64,000 bases of DNA from Cladorhizidae sp. MBARI D1340-BT2. Its lineage: Eukaryota > Porifera > Demospongiae > Poecilosclerida > Cladorhizidae. Both the position numbers and the translations under genes were made by a program. The stretch lies in NCBI GenBank assembly GCA_028752905.1, contig JAQNBH010000009.1:31353442-31417441 (forward strand), written 5' to 3'. Under the pieces are notes generated by a model. The model did no database searches, was not told the DNA's origin, and was given only the letters and a program-made list of their open reading frames with translations. The stretch's first letter is position 1. The number at the start of each line of letters is the position of its first letter. This document shows, piece after piece, positions 43,792 through 56,057 of the stretch.

Positions 43792-45496
43792 CTGTTCCGT
43801 TCTCCTTGACTGATCAGTTTGTCTGCACCAGTAGTTCAGCAAAGATTCACTGCAGACAATTTTGGACTATTACTTCAACTCTGCGATGAGTTTTTCTTGC
43901 AAATAGTTCTCACTCTGTTTCCATTTTCATTTTCCTTCCAAACTTTAAAATGGTGTGTATTTATATCAGATCAGCAAGCAAATATACATACACACACGCT
44001 TGCTTGCATCTGATATAATAGAGAACAATCTCTCATGTGGTTTGGGAATTATTATTCTATGAGAATAAATATAGTGGATGGAAAAACACTGTGGCAATGA
44101 CTTAGCTGTATGTACCTCTGTGTGTGTACACATTCATTGTGAAGACCAAGTGTAACATTTGGCTTATCTAGATGAGAAGTTTCACTTTCGCAAGATGAAG
44201 TGCTCACTTTAACTCATCCTGTGGTGTTAACAAATGCAAGAAAATATCAGACTATAATTAAAGTTTCTTGTACAAAATACTCTGAATAGCATTCTATATA
44301 TAGACACATGTCCATGCTCTGCATACCCATATATGGCACAATTGTTGGTACTGGTCATCACACCAAATACGAAACCAGATGAGTTGGTTTAGGGGTGCTT
44401 GATGTATGCTGTCCAGCTCTGTATCGCTACATTAACTTTCATTCTGGTTTATCTTATTTCAACAACCCATAAAGCTGCCTTCAATATAGGCCAGTAGCTA
44501 TACTTCTGCATTGAAGAACAGAGACCAAAAAATGAGTTCAACTTGGATTAATCGAAAATGCTCATCAGTGCCACTTGGAAGTATAGCTGTTTACTATATT
44601 ATTATGAAATCCATGTGGCATATTTTATTTACAGTAGAATAATGCAAAGCATGATGTTTATGCGAGCCACTGATAAAGCTCCATAAAATAGAAGGCTTAA
44701 CAGGCAGTATCAAATGACAATAATAGTCTTGCGTGCAGCAAGACCCTTTACCAACTTCAATAATTGTCTGGTCCCGTAAGACTCCCTAGAACCCCCCCCC
44801 CCCCCCACACACACACAAAACTATGAGCGATATTATCTGTTCCTGGGCAAAATTCAGATGATAACATGCACAGCATTATAACCCTGCACAAATGTTGTCC
44901 TAAACTATAGCTTAGTAATCTTCTATAAGTGAATGACGTATGTCATTCCAATTCAATTTGGAAAGTTTGAACTATATGCTAATACTAACTCGTAGCACAG
45001 GAGCATTTCACACCCATGCAATGCCATACCTTCTACATCGCAGATCCAGGATTGGCACTACAAGAAGAGATGTCATGAGAACATTGATGTACATGTTCAT
45101 GATCTTGCCATGCAGTTGTTATCCCTCCTTACCTCATGAATGTGTTCAAGAAGGCATGCAACACTATGTTGTGCTGACCTGTGAATTCCCAAATTGCCAC
45201 CATAACTCACAAAGGATGATCCACTCCTTTCCCATTATCTGGCTATCTGCTGTAGTAGTTTTTATTAGTACAATCACCATCACAGGATTCTAGCATCTGG
45301 CCTGATATAGCTAGTTTATTGGTTTCTCAAATGCCTGCTTTACAGAAATGATTTCAGTGGGACTGAGAGGTTTGCATTGTGTAGAGCATTCCCATCTTTA
45401 GGATGCAGTACCAAACACCTTTTGCTTTAATGTCAGTCACCCTCTCATCAGGAACTTAATATAGAGTCTCAATGAACTCTCAGTTGACATAACATT
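43792..45496. other. upstream of minus-strand receptor exons; no further exon seen
   Basis: A 15-C run at about 44793. Short ORFs on both strands lack recognisable domains. I searched the minus strand for EGF or EMI cysteine patterns without success. Confidence 0.4.
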
Positions 45497-45634
45497 AAAA
45501 TCACCTCAATAATCAACTTTTATTCACTCAATGTTTCGACTAATGCTCTAGTCTTCATCAGGTGAAGACTAGAGCATCTAGTCAAAACGTCGAGTGAATA
45601 AATATTGAAGTTGATTATTGAGAAGGTGATTTTA
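45497..45634. mobile_element. 138-bp palindromic MITE
   Basis: Near-perfect palindrome: AAAATCACCTCAATAATCAA on the left mirrors TTGATTATTGAGAAGGTGAT TTT on the right. The centre reads CTAGTCTTCATCAGGTGAAGACTAG. TA dinucleotides flank AAATCACC...GGTGATTT, as for Tc1/mariner-type MITEs. Related fragments lie at 37775-37850 and inside the fold-back element at about 8262-8335. Confidence 0.8.
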
Positions 45635-48260
45635 AATATACAGTGTTGTAAAATACAGGCTCAGAGTAGAGGAGGCAAGGGGATAAGTATCTCCATAATT
45701 TTCTGCATTCTCTACGTTGCTTGTTTTTTCTCTCCTTCCTGCACGTAAGAATCGACTACATTTCTTACAAAATTGAAAGTCAATTTTGTCTGCATCAATA
45801 GAAACATGAGCGAGTGTATGTGTGGTTTGTGATCATAAAGGTCCTTTGACATAGCTACATATCCTCTTTGTGGTCTTGCTTCACTGATAGCTCATGACTC
45901 TAACTGCACAAGACCTTATGAAAAATATATACCAAAATTTCAAAGAACTACTTAGTGTGCTCTTTTCTGCATTTTCAACTCTGAAAATATAAGAAGTTGC
46001 CTTCTCCCTCTCAGGATTATAATTAGGTGGCATGTGACAGAGTAGAAGGGACTGCTTTTTACACTTTATGGATTATTGCTATATAGAGCTGGCATGTTTT
46101 ATTGGCACCTGAATAATGGTGTGGCTGGTGCTAATTTGTGCTCTAGTTGGTATATATGCAAATAAAAGTACAAAGAAACTGCTTCTCCCTCTGAATTACT
46201 GGAGTGGGGACACATTTGAGAGGAGCTGTTTTCTTCCCTCTCTGATAGAGTACAGGAGGTTCATTGAGCATTGTGGAGTTCATATCACGAGAGACAGAGC
46301 TGTAGGCCTTTAATTAATATAAAATTATAATATATTATTTTATATTAATGTTATTATTATTGTTGTTGCTGTTTTTGTTGTTATTATTGTTGTTGTTATT
46401 ATTATTATTATATGATTGTTATTATATGATTGTTGTTGTTTTTGTTGTATCATCAGGGAGTATACTATATAGCACTATATAGTTCCCACCCAAATCTCAC
46501 AAGAGCAAAATATTTAAGAACAGCCAACTATATTGAATTGATGGTCAAAAAAAGAAAGGAAACAAGAGTGGACTACAAACAGGATGATCTTTAACCATTT
46601 AAAATCACATTACCAATCGTTATATCCAGAAGCAGCATAATAGTGATGTAAACCTCTTCAAAATTATGCATCCATCTCCCTTGCATAACTTGCACGCAGT
46701 CATAGAAATTTTAATACCAGAAGACCCTAAATGTATCACAAGAGTGTCTCGGTCCATTGGTAAGGATCGTCAGGAATGTAGGTTTCTCGATGATGTTACG
46801 TACTGCGTCCATGTTTTAATCCAGAACCTGTTAACTTGAATGTTGGTTTCTACCCACAGAATGGGATTGGAAACACCATTATTAAGCATCACTGTCCCGG
46901 TTATAATGGCTGCATGAAAAACTGTTGCATCTGACCGAGCCATAGTTTGGTGCCCATCCGCTGTAGAAGGAGAGCTACATAATTCTATGCCACATTCAGC
47001 AAAAATAACACCAAGTAATTATACTGCCTCCAGTTGGTTCTACATGGCTATACTTATTTCACTGCTTCCAATGGTTTTATTTTATATACACCCTAATTAA
47101 ATTGGTTTTGATTTGTGTCAATAAATATTGCCTGCATTGATTCCTGCCCAGAAAGGGACAAGTGTCACTATACTCATGGATGAGATGCACTTTTAAGAGG
47201 ACTTGGTGTACGACAAGAACTCAGGTTGACTTATCTTGTAGCTGGATATTCTAGTGCTCAACACCATGTGTGTGTTTATAACCATGCAGGTAATTTGATT
47301 GGTTTCACCAACACTAGTGCCATCCATAGCCACCTTCAGGTGTTTGAGCAAGAGTGTGTCAAGTGAGGAGATGCAGACTTGTAGAACGACATGCTGATGA
47401 TCGGAACATTTACTTTTTGGGAGCCTCCCGCGCATCTGATCTAGACAGTCAGAAATACGTATATAGTCAAATAAGAAGAGATGACTCCGGGTATGTTACA
47501 TATCTTGTAGTATGATTTATGGCTAAGTATACTACACAGTCTCAAGGGAGGGAAATTTCATGATCTTACTTGTATGAGCAGAATCACTCTGCAAATGGGT
47601 TGTCGCTAATTCCTCAAGTATGAGCAGATCAACTTGCCTTTGTTTTTGAAGACCAGGGTGGACTTGGATGCTCAGGTAGGTTTGCTTTCAATATAACATT
47701 TTAAGGACTTACTCTGCAATGGAGGTATTGAGCAGTTCTGTGGCCAAGGGGGTGGAGTTTCTTGGGAAAGAGGGAAATAGAGGAAACTCTGGAATTTAAA
47801 TTTATGTTTGTCAAGTGCTTTAATTAAGTGTAAAATTTTAATGCTGGGAAGTACTCAAGAAACTGCTTCAAATGTCCATCCAAAGAGATGTATGCCCGCA
47901 GCAGTTACTTTGCTATATTTTCTACCTACTTGCTAGAGAGAATATTTGTCAGACTGTGCAAAAGGAGTGTGACAGATAGGAAGTGTTTACACATCTGCAC
48001 AAGACATAATTGATGTTGCCACAAGAAACCCTTCATATTCTGTGCATTACAGGACTGTATATTTATGTTCAGACATGGATTCAGCCGATGTGTGCACCAA
48101 ATCTGACGAGTGGGAAATACTCGTCGTTACTGTCTAGTTGTTTAGCTGTGGCTAGCCTAGTTTGGTAATACCTTGGGGAATCCTATTGGTTACCACAGTT
48201 CAAGTCTGACTAAATCTGTACAGCTAGTTAGTGAGCTAGCCTAGTTTTCTATTTAAAGCC
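45635..48260. other. intergenic sequence with one unassigned minus-strand ORF
   Basis: AT-rich trinucleotide tracts at 46320-46450. The minus-strand ORF 47193-47435 (80 codons, CSDHQHVVLQVCISSLDTLL near its start, GETNQITCMVINT later) vaguely recalls an Ig or FN3 strand pattern and follows an AG acceptor-like site. It could be an exon of the minus-strand receptor gene, but the support is weak. Confidence 0.3.
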
Positions 48261-48264
48261 TATT

Positions 48265-49180
48265 GTGATTTTATTCGCTGTTGTATGGTTCAGTGGAAAT
48301 TCCCTTGTGGCCTGCTGTGGGAAGCCAGTAAAGTCAAATCAGGCTGGGGTTCAGGGTGAGGTCTGCGTCCTGTGGTTTCATGCCAGATGTTTAGGTCTCC
48401 CGGACCTCGAGTATGCCAGTCTACAGACAACTGACAATGTTGGTGCTGTCCATCATTCCTCAGACATGCATTGCCATTTGCAGACTGTTATCTGGTATCC
48501 AATTCAAGCACAACAAACTCCACCATTAACTCCAGCTGTTCAAGCTCCTTGTCAGAACTCTCTAGCTCCTGTGTGTTGGGGCTTACTATCTTCTACACAA
48601 ATTGTCGTAGTATTCTGCCCAAGATGGACCTTTTGAGAGTGCTAGCCACTGATAGGCCGACATCATCGCTCCGAAACCTGGCTGGACTCGACTATCTTCC
48701 ACAGTGAAGTTGCTATACTGCAGAATTAGACGGGACCGGTCTCGCCATGGAGGAGGTCTCCTCATCTTTGTCAGTGAGTATCTCGTAGTCACGTCTCGTC
48801 AGTATCATGAAAGTGCTGAATTTATGTCTGTTGTGATCAGCACCTCTCAAGGTCAGCCTTTACTACCGGCCACCAAACTCCAGTTCTTCTTTGGGTGAGC
48901 TCGAGTGTGCTCTGGCTGACCTGAACATAAATTCCATCAATTTAATGTGCTCCTAGGGGACTTCAATATTGATCTGTTACATGATCATCAACATCTATCC
49001 CTAGACCTTATTGGTATCACCTCTAGCTTTGGCCTTACCGAGATCATTTTGGAGCCCACAAGGTTTTCTAAATCAACTGCTACCTTAATGCCAAATAGAG
49101 AAGTCAGCAACTCATTTCTAATGACTATTGCAAAATTTGTCACTGATCTTGAAAATCAATTTCCTCAAAGCATCTTGTAG
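48265..49180 (+). pseudogene. CR1/L2-like LINE relic (PHD-like finger and endonuclease start)
   Basis: Translation in several frames recovers non-LTR retrotransposon blocks: WFHARCLGLPDLEYASL (PHD-like finger, about 48380-48420), IFYTNCRSILPKMDLLRVLA (start of the APE endonuclease, about 48588-48650), RRDRSRHGGGLLIFVSEYLV (about 48727-48790) and LLGDFNIDLLHDH with FGLTEIILEPTRFSKSTATL (about 48950-49090). The GDFN and EPTR blocks are typical of CR1/L2-type endonucleases. Frameshifts break the ORF and RT is not seen downstream. Confidence 0.75.
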
Positions 49181-50334
49181 AATCTACCCCCAAAACTTAA
49201 CATCATTCATCTCTCATCTTTGAAGCAATAATTTTTAAGCTAATTTCTGAAAGGCACACGTCAGGCTCATTGACTCGATCCAGACCCCCCGAACCATATC
49301 TTATCACCATAGTGGCATACCTTGCTCAACTTAACAAGAAATCCTTGACTTTGGTGACTGTGGACCCATCATGCCCATCTTTGATCTAAATGGAACAAAG
49401 CTTCCATGAGCAATTCATGTTTAGGGTTAGTTTGAACACTCGTCAGTCTGCTTTGCCAAGAGAAACAAACTGCACAGAACAAGTACTATATAGGACAATA
49501 TATATCAGCAGCAAATATATTTTCAGGAGGATTCAAGTGTGCACGTGCATAATTTTTTAGCATCCATAACTTTCAACGCGCTTTCTTGATCAAAAATCCT
49601 GTACTCTCCCTGCACCTTTCCCCTTTTATTTGAACCCTATCATTTGCACAAATGATCCAGCCAATGTATATTGGATAATATATTGTCAAAATAAAGCAAT
49701 TGGATCTCTTATTTTGCTGACAGCTTTGAGCCAATATTAGTGTATCATGTATGAGGAGAACTGAAGAATTGTGAGTTGCTTCATCCATCTCATTAGCTAT
49801 ATCAGGTTCCTCCAGAATGGCCGGGACAGTTTGTATGTCAGTGTATTTTGTTAATAACATGCATATTGTCGAGATACTTGAATGCAGTCAGGTCTGAGAA
49901 TCTTTAATTGTAAACAATGTCATCTTTGATTTCATCTACCTCACAGACACTTTTCCAAGCGTCCCCACTGTGAAGCAACTGATTTCTTGGTGTGCTTTTG
50001 GCAAACAGTACATTTTTCAGTGAGGAGGAGCAGGATCAGCTTGGATCAGAAGTCTCTAGATGTGATACATACATTTGCCTTTTCCTCTGCCATGGTTATG
50101 ATCAATATGAACATTGGAAGATCAAGAAAAGCAAACAAATGGTTTAAAATGCGTGCATTCAACAGTGACAGTTGATATGATGACATGGCCTATGCATGGA
50201 GTGAGCGTGATATACTGAGATGAATGGACCATGGAACCTTCAAGTCCCTTTAAGAGGCGTGATTCATTAGGGAAAGACATCCCACTCATCCTTGTAGGTC
50301 ACATTGCTTCAGAGTTATGACCACTTTGCTAGGA
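49181..50334. other. intergenic sequence
   Basis: Possible further LINE debris directly after 49180, otherwise no recognisable feature. Small ORFs at 49573-49860 (-) and 49987-50175 (+) are unassigned. Confidence 0.35.
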
Positions 50335-50612
50335 CCACAGATTCACATTTTAGCACCTAATGAAAACACTCGTTATATGCCGTAGGCTTCCTCTAGCCAC
50401 TCGTGCTAATTTCAGCTGTCTAGCACATGACATGTTGCAAAATCAGGTACTCAGGTTTTGAGGTACCCCCACTTTAGCTCCAGTAACTTGGGTATAATTA
50501 TACCTATGAAAAATGTTTTGGTATCAAAAGAGAGCACACAGAGAGACCATCTTTTGAGCTATATAACAAGTCCATATAGTAAGTGGGCAGAATCTACGGA
50601 GCTCTAAAGTAG
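50335..50612. mobile_element. Second single-arm copy of the fold-back family
   Basis: Shares TTAGCACCTAATGAAAACAC, GGCTTCCTCTAGCCACTCGT, GGTTTTGAGGTACCCC, CCAGTAACTTGGGTATA, ATGAAAAATGTTTTGGTATC and GAGCACACAGAGAGACC in order with the 8.1-kb arm. Confidence 0.7.
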
Positions 50613-52454
50613 CAAAATAAGATCTTTCATGGCAAGGGATGGATGGGAGAGTGGCAAGTAATGCAACTTAGTAATCTACAACAGTAAATGATCTGTGAGC
50701 TTTGAAAACGAGGGAGATGATGGTAGCAAGTAGAGATAACTTAACATAACTATAAACTGGGATGCCTCCATCATGTCGATTTCTATCTAGAACGATACTC
50801 TAAAAGGGAGATTTCAGAATCTAAGACATCGGGTTTTTACAATAACAAATTGTGTGGTCTGTACATACACACCAAAGCTGTGAATTCATATTTAGGAAGA
50901 AGACCGCAGGCATTAAAGTGGAATATATTTCGGTTGTTAACTGCTAATTTGGGTAGTGTTGATAGTTGGGGGAAAGTGACAGATATGGCACTAGGAGAGA
51001 TTTAAGAAGACACAGGAGGGAGAAGTCACGGCGAGTATGACAATAGGGGTGCTGAGGACTGGTTGAAAAAAGATGACTGGGATATTGGAGAAGGGAGACA
51101 GGGAGACATCTTTTGGGGAGGGCCTGGGGACTAATGTCTATGGTTGATGGCTAGGGGGGGGGGGGGGGGGTGGCATTAATCTACTACTCCAGGAACCTGA
51201 GGGACAAGTCCTTGAGGTGGTAAGTTGTGCATATGAGTAGGTAGCAGAGGTTCTGTGAGGGGTGAGGCGTGTATGTTGAGGTAAGTCTGGAAGCTTTGGA
51301 AAAAAAGTGATGATTGGATTAAAAATGTTGTGATGTAGAGGGTATGGAAATAGTGAAACTGGTAACTTTGTGACGTGTGACTTTGAAGAAACAGAAAATA
51401 CTGCAGTGGGGGGGGGGGGGGGGGGGGAATGTTCAACACTCACAGTTGGGGAAGCTGGGTTGGGTGAAGCTGGGTTGGGTGAAGCTGGTGGTGATGACTT
51501 GGAAGGTGAGAGACTTGAGGAAACCATTGCTCACATGGTGTCCCATTCAACTTGAACAGGGGTGGGGCAACGAGTCCGAGGAGTTCCGAAATGAGAGTGT
51601 CAGGGTCTTAAAATTGTATCCCATATTTTGTATTAAGGCAACAACGGTAGGGGAGTACAATACTGTGGCTTTAATGCAGTGTGAGCAGACAAAGGGATAT
51701 AGCAACAGATGGCGATATTGACAGTACAGTGAGACCAGGAGGAGCAAGACCCACACTGGATCATAGCTCGTTATTACAGACACATCTGACAGTGTCAGCA
51801 GCACTGGGGCCTGGATCTGTTTCCACTTCTCCAGAGAGAATTAAAAGTAAACAACCAGCAACAGCCAGAACTAGTAGTGCGACGAGAAAGGGAGCATGGC
51901 GACAGACGGGAGCGACGAAGACCGTTGGGGAAGAACTTGGGTGGGCTAAATAGGGAAGAACTTGGGTGGATTAAATAGCTGCCAAGAGAAAGCTCAACGT
52001 TCAAATGAGTCATTTTGGAAAACAGGTTTGGCTCTCAGTAAATGATCGTCATAACAGAAGGCCATAACAGAAGACAAAAAAAAGAAACAAGAAGAGAGTC
52101 AGCCGTGATTGCTTCCTAGCGCCACCATTTTTTTCGTGTGTGTGTTGATAGCAAATTGCTAATATGTGTTCTCCACCTAGAGTATCTCTCCACTTATCAG
52201 CTATATAGCCTGTATATACTCGCTGTATGAGAATGGGAGCCACAAGTGGCGGATTTGTTTAAACCTTGTAAAGCTTATATTGTTTCTACATTTTGTTGGC
52301 TAATAGTGCACAGTTGAAATTTGGATCCCAGATCCTTGCTGATAGCTACTAAGCTACCCGTCACTTATCGAGAGTCTGTTGCTCGCTGCTTTCTACGCTT
52401 GCGCAGAGCGCGGGAGATAAACTACCCCAGCGAAGAATTTTTGCAACTGTTACC
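50613..52454. other. intergenic region upstream of EMI-EGF receptor gene
   Basis: A + strand stretch at 50880-51000 reads KAVNSYLGRRPQALKW then NIFRLLTANLGSVDSWGK, protein-like but unidentified. Two poly-G runs (about 51154-51169 and 51409-51426), a 12-bp GGGTTGGGTGAA-type repeat (51462-51488) and a duplicated GGAAGAACTTGGGTGG (51936-51970) are present. The 200 bp before the ATG include a GC-rich patch (TTGCGCAGAGCGCGG at 52400-52414), perhaps the promoter. Confidence 0.4.
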
Positions 52455-52531
52455 ATGTTGCTTTTCCAGCTAGGCTTCTTATCAGTCACTATGTTATGTC
52501 TTTATATCAACCCCGTCAGTGCTGAAGATGG
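52455..52531 (+). CDS. EMI-EGF-FN3 receptor, exon 1 (signal peptide)
   Basis: First exon of a + strand single-pass receptor gene that continues past the window end. ATG 52455 opens a hydrophobic signal peptide: MLLFQLGFLSVTMLCLYINP then VSAED, with a probable cleavage after VSA. Donor GTAAGT at 52532; ends in phase 2. The exons in order are signal peptide, EMI (2 exons), EGF, EGF, a microexon, calcium-binding EGF, FN3, and TM with cytoplasmic start. All phases are consistent. The mature protein is expected at the cell surface; adhesion or ligand binding is inferred from the domains only. Confidence 0.75.
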
Positions 52532-52694
52532 GTAAGTAGAGTGTTATGACGATGCCAGCTAGCTAGGGTGTATGTGCTCCACTAGACCCGTACTGGTTGG
52601 GTTAGAAAAAAATGGGTTAGCTAATGCGTAAAAAATTGCAGTCGGACTGCACTTTGTCTCTATAGTATGTTGATATGAACTCCACTATATTCAG

Positions 52695-52802
52695 GCGGTG
52701 TACAACAACAGTCTATCGGTTGGAATCAAGGATTCAATTTGAAAAAATAAGAATTGTCTATACTACTTCCTGCGGCTTCTGGGGACTGCGTAGATGCAGA
52801 AG
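52695..52802 (+). CDS. EMI-EGF-FN3 receptor, exon 2 (EMI domain N-half)
   Basis: Encodes RCTTTVYRLESRIQFEKIRI then VYTTSCGFWGLRRCRR. The Cys spacing and the SCGFW..RRC pattern fit the first half of an EMI domain, a small cysteine-rich module at the N-terminus of emilins and multiple-EGF proteins. Acceptor TATTCAG; phase 2 at both ends; donor GTATTA. Confidence 0.75.
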
Positions 52803-53471
52803 GTATTATGTTACTGTAAACATTCTTTTTATAGCACCATCCTAGCCGAACATTTCCAGTTGTTATACCAACTCTGGATCTTAAAGTAAAGGGAGGAGCA
52901 GAACCCCCCATGCCCTCCCTCGGGTTTTAATTTCTGTTCTGTGCTGCTACTATGGAGGTTTTCACGTGCAAACTTTTCTAGAACAATGAAAGCTATGTTA
53001 TACCCCACCCAAGCAGAGCTGTGGTAGCTGATGCAGTTCTTACTTCATGTTTTTGACTGATGTAGTTCCCAAGATAAATAATAACTATGCAGCATTGTGT
53101 ATGTTTTACAACTTCTCTATGTTTAAACGTGACAAATTCTATGTTCCATTTGGCAAGTTCCATTTGGCAAGTGCAGAACTAAGAATGATTTTCATCACAT
53201 TCATTTAATTTTATGAAACAGTGTTCTTAAATATATAAAGGTTGTTGGAAGCACTAACACATGATTGTAATCTGGACATGTACCAAATATGGTGGTGGTC
53301 AGGAATTAGCTTCTTATGGCAACTATGCAATCTTAATATAGTGTGGTATAGTATACTGATTGGAGCAGTGCAGCAAGTATTATATGAATATCAATTGCTA
53401 ACTCCTTCTTGTTACTTGTCGATAATAAAGAATGTTGTCAAATTATTACTTATTGTCAACTTTCATTTCAG

Positions 53472-53575
53472 AGTTAGGTATCAAAGTGTATATCGGTGGG
53501 TCTATCTGACTAAAGAAGTAGTGCAGTCACAATGTTGTCGTGGTTACCAACCTACCGCTAACAATTCATGTGCAG
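53472..53575 (+). CDS. EMI-EGF-FN3 receptor, exon 3 (EMI domain C-half)
   Basis: Encodes VRYQSVYRWVYLTKEVVQSQ then CCRGYQPTANNSCA. The RYQ..Y......CC.GY pattern is the classic EMI C-terminal half. Acceptor ATTTCAG; ends in phase 1, as the following EGF exons require. Confidence 0.82.
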
Positions 53576-53765
53576 GTATTTGCAATAAACATTGATGAAT
53601 GATATCTAGCTCAAAATGGAATAAGATGGAGTGCATGGGAATAGAAATGGACTAGACAGGATTGTGGTGAATGCACACTGATGGTACTTATGTGGTGACT
53701 AGGAGACAATATTTTTATTGTAAAAGTGTATTTTAGGTAGACTATACTCTATGACATATATATAG

Positions 53766-53848
53766 CAATATGTGACAACTGAAAGAGTCTTTATGTGAAG
53801 ACCTGGCCAATACACCTGCTGGCATCACTGGGCCTAACTGCAACACTC
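53766..53848 (+). pseudogene. Dead duplicate of the EGF exon
   Basis: TATAGCAATATGTGACAACTG through GGGCCTAACTGCAACACTC matches the functional EGF exon at 55577-55672, including the acceptor and following intron bases (ACTATGGTACTCTTCCAA versus the copy at 55680). It has a TGA after the fifth codon, a 13-nt net deletion, and its donor has changed from CGTAAG to CACATG. It is an exon duplication that has decayed. Confidence 0.75.
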
Positions 53849-54171
53849 ACATGTTTACTATGGTACTCTTCCAAAAACTTCTGACACTGCAGAAATTACT
53901 ATAAACTAGAAATCACTATAGTAGTATGACCAAATGTAGTTTCTTTTTGTATTATCCCATTGTACATTATACAGTTAGGAAGAAAATACAGTTAGAAGAA
54001 AGGAGAGTCATGTGCTATTCATCATTACACCACACTCACTTCAATGCAACCCTTTACCTCATAAACAAGCAGGGTTCAAAAGACCAATTTCAAAAGCTGG
54101 CAAAATCATTGAAATCAGTCTGGTATATAGCCCTTCTTGTGCCCTTTTACTATATAGTAGTTTTATAGTAG

Positions 54172-54677
54172 TAAACCAAGTAGACGCATGTGTAACATGT
54201 AAACCAAGTAGACTCATGTGTAACATGTAAACCAAGTAGACGCATGTGTAACACGTAAACCAAGTAGACGCATGTGTAACATGTAAACCAAGTAGACTCA
54301 TGTGTAACATGTAAACCAAGTAGACGCATGTGTAACATGTAAACCAAGTAGACGCATGTGTAACATGTAAACCAAGTAGACGCATGTGTAACACGTAAAC
54401 CAAGTAGACGCATGTGTAACATGTAAACCAAGTAGACTCATGTGTAACATGTAAACCAAGTAGACTCATGTGTAACATGTAAACCAAGTAGACGCATGTG
54501 TAACATGTAAACCAAGTAGACGCATGTGTAACATGTAAACCAAGTAGACGCATGTGTAACATGTAAACCAAGTAGACTCATGTGTAACATGTAAACCAAG
54601 TAGACGCATGTGTAACATGTAAACCAAGTAGATGCATGTGTAACATGTAAACCAAGTAGATGCATGTGTAACATGCA
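54172..54677. repeat. 28-bp minisatellite (about 18 copies)
   Basis: Unit GTAAACCAAGTAGACGCATG plus TGTAACAT; ACGC/ACTC/ATGC and CATG/CACG variants. In the 2-kb intron between the EMI and EGF exons. Long reverse ORFs are periodicity. Confidence 0.95.
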
Positions 54678-55009
54678 ATGGTAGGACACTACAAAACAGA
54701 AGCTGAAATTATATTTTAGTGACACCAGCAGAGTGTGCGTATTCAAGACCATTTAATAGGACAGTATGGATTCCACAGATAACTTGTTGATAACTTGTTG
54801 ATATAAGTACCAAAAGATCACTGTTATGGTGACAGAAGTTGAATGATGCTTGAAATATTGGACCTGCAGGGGAGGTATTTCTACTATCCACTCTAACTGA
54901 TGGTGGAAAGTAAATAAGAAGTTCATTTTTCCTGATTAGGCATACTACATTCTAACGTGAATCATTGCTCTTAACCTGTGTGGCTTTCTTCATGACCATT
55001 TCAGAGTGT

Positions 55010-55468
55010 GACTTCTGGGTATGACATTCATTATAAATAAGTAGCTTGACTTCTGGGTATGTCATTCACTATAAAGCTTGACTACTGGGTAAGACATTCA
55101 TTATAAATAAGTAGCTTGACTTCTGGGTATGTCATTCACTATAAAGATTGACTTCTGGGTATGACATTCATTATAAATAAGTGGCTTGACTTCTGGGTAT
55201 GTCATTCACTATAAAGCGGGTAAGACATTCATTATAAATAAGTAGCTTGACTTCTGGGTATCTCATTCACTATAAAGATTGACTTCTGGGTATGACATTC
55301 ATTATAAATAAGTGGCTTGACTTCTGGGTATGTCATTTACTATAAAGCTTGACTTCTGGGTATGACATTCATTATAAATAAGTAGCTTGACTTCATTCAC
55401 TATAAAGCTTGACTTCTGGGTATGACATTCATTATAAATAAGTGGCTTGATTTCTGGGTATGACATTT
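55010..55468. repeat. About 60-70-bp compound minisatellite
   Basis: Alternates GACTTCTGGGTATGACATTC + ATTATAAATAAGTAGCTT with GACTTCTGGGTATGTCATTC + ACTATAAAGCTT. Some units are truncated. Same intron as the 28-bp array. Confidence 0.92.
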
Positions 55469-55576
55469 AACTAGTTGGATTTATACCAAATGACACTTGT
55501 GATAGTGACGGGTTAAAGACAATTTAGTTATATAAGTGGTTGTAACTGTATTGTTATGCACTGCACTCCAATATAG

Positions 55577-55672
55577 CAATATGTGACAACTGTGATAGTC
55601 TTCGCTACTGTAAAGCACCTAATGAATGTGACTGCAATAAAACTGGCTTCACTGGGCCTAACTGTAACACTC
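55577..55672 (+). CDS. EMI-EGF-FN3 receptor, exon 4 (EGF-like)
   Basis: Encodes ICDNCDSLRYCKAPNECDCN then KTGFTGPNCNT, an EGF/laminin-type module (C.C..GFTG..C). Acceptor CCAATATAG; phase 1 at both ends; donor GTAAGT. Followed by a 66-nt intron. Confidence 0.82.
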
Positions 55673-55738
55673 GTAAGTTTTCTATGATTATAATTCCAAT
55701 AATATTCTAATTATTATTATTATTATTATTATCTCCAG

Positions 55739-55834
55739 CATTGTGCTCAAATAATTGTTCCAGCCATCAAGTATGTACAGCTCCTGATACTTGTGGATGT
55801 CCACAAGGGTACACTGGACAATCCTGTGCTGAAG
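55739..55834 (+). CDS. EMI-EGF-FN3 receptor, exon 5 (EGF-like)
   Basis: Encodes LCSNNCSSHQVCTAPDTCGC then PQGYTGQSCAE, a second EGF module the same length as the previous exon. Acceptor TCTCCAG; donor GTATAC; phase 1 at both ends. Confidence 0.82.
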
Positions 55835-55891
55835 GTATACCATGTTATGGCTAACTAGTCCTTTTGACTTGAATGTTCACCTCATGTATAG

Positions 55892-55906
55892 ATGAATCCC
55901 TCACTG
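55892..55906 (+). CDS. Candidate 15-nt microexon of the receptor
   Basis: ATGAATCCCTCACTG lies between an AG (CATGTATAG) and a strong GTAAGT, 57 nt after the previous donor. Phase 1 at both ends, so it inserts DESLT between the second EGF and the cbEGF without a frame change. The acceptor is weak; skipping it would also keep the frame. Confidence 0.45.
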
Positions 55907-56026
55907 GTAAGTTGGATAGGAGATTTATTATTCTCTGTGTGGGACCATTTGTGGTGACGTATCTTTGTAGCAAAATTCACCTATAATTGATATGAATAGT
56001 CTTCCATCTTAAAATAGTCTTATAAT

Positions 56027-56057
<31 letters not shown>

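Noticed and set aside
44940..45293. 117-codon ORF ending in a hydrophobic helix as a membrane protein
   Set aside because: Hydrophobic end could be chance; no signal peptide, domain or paralogue seen.
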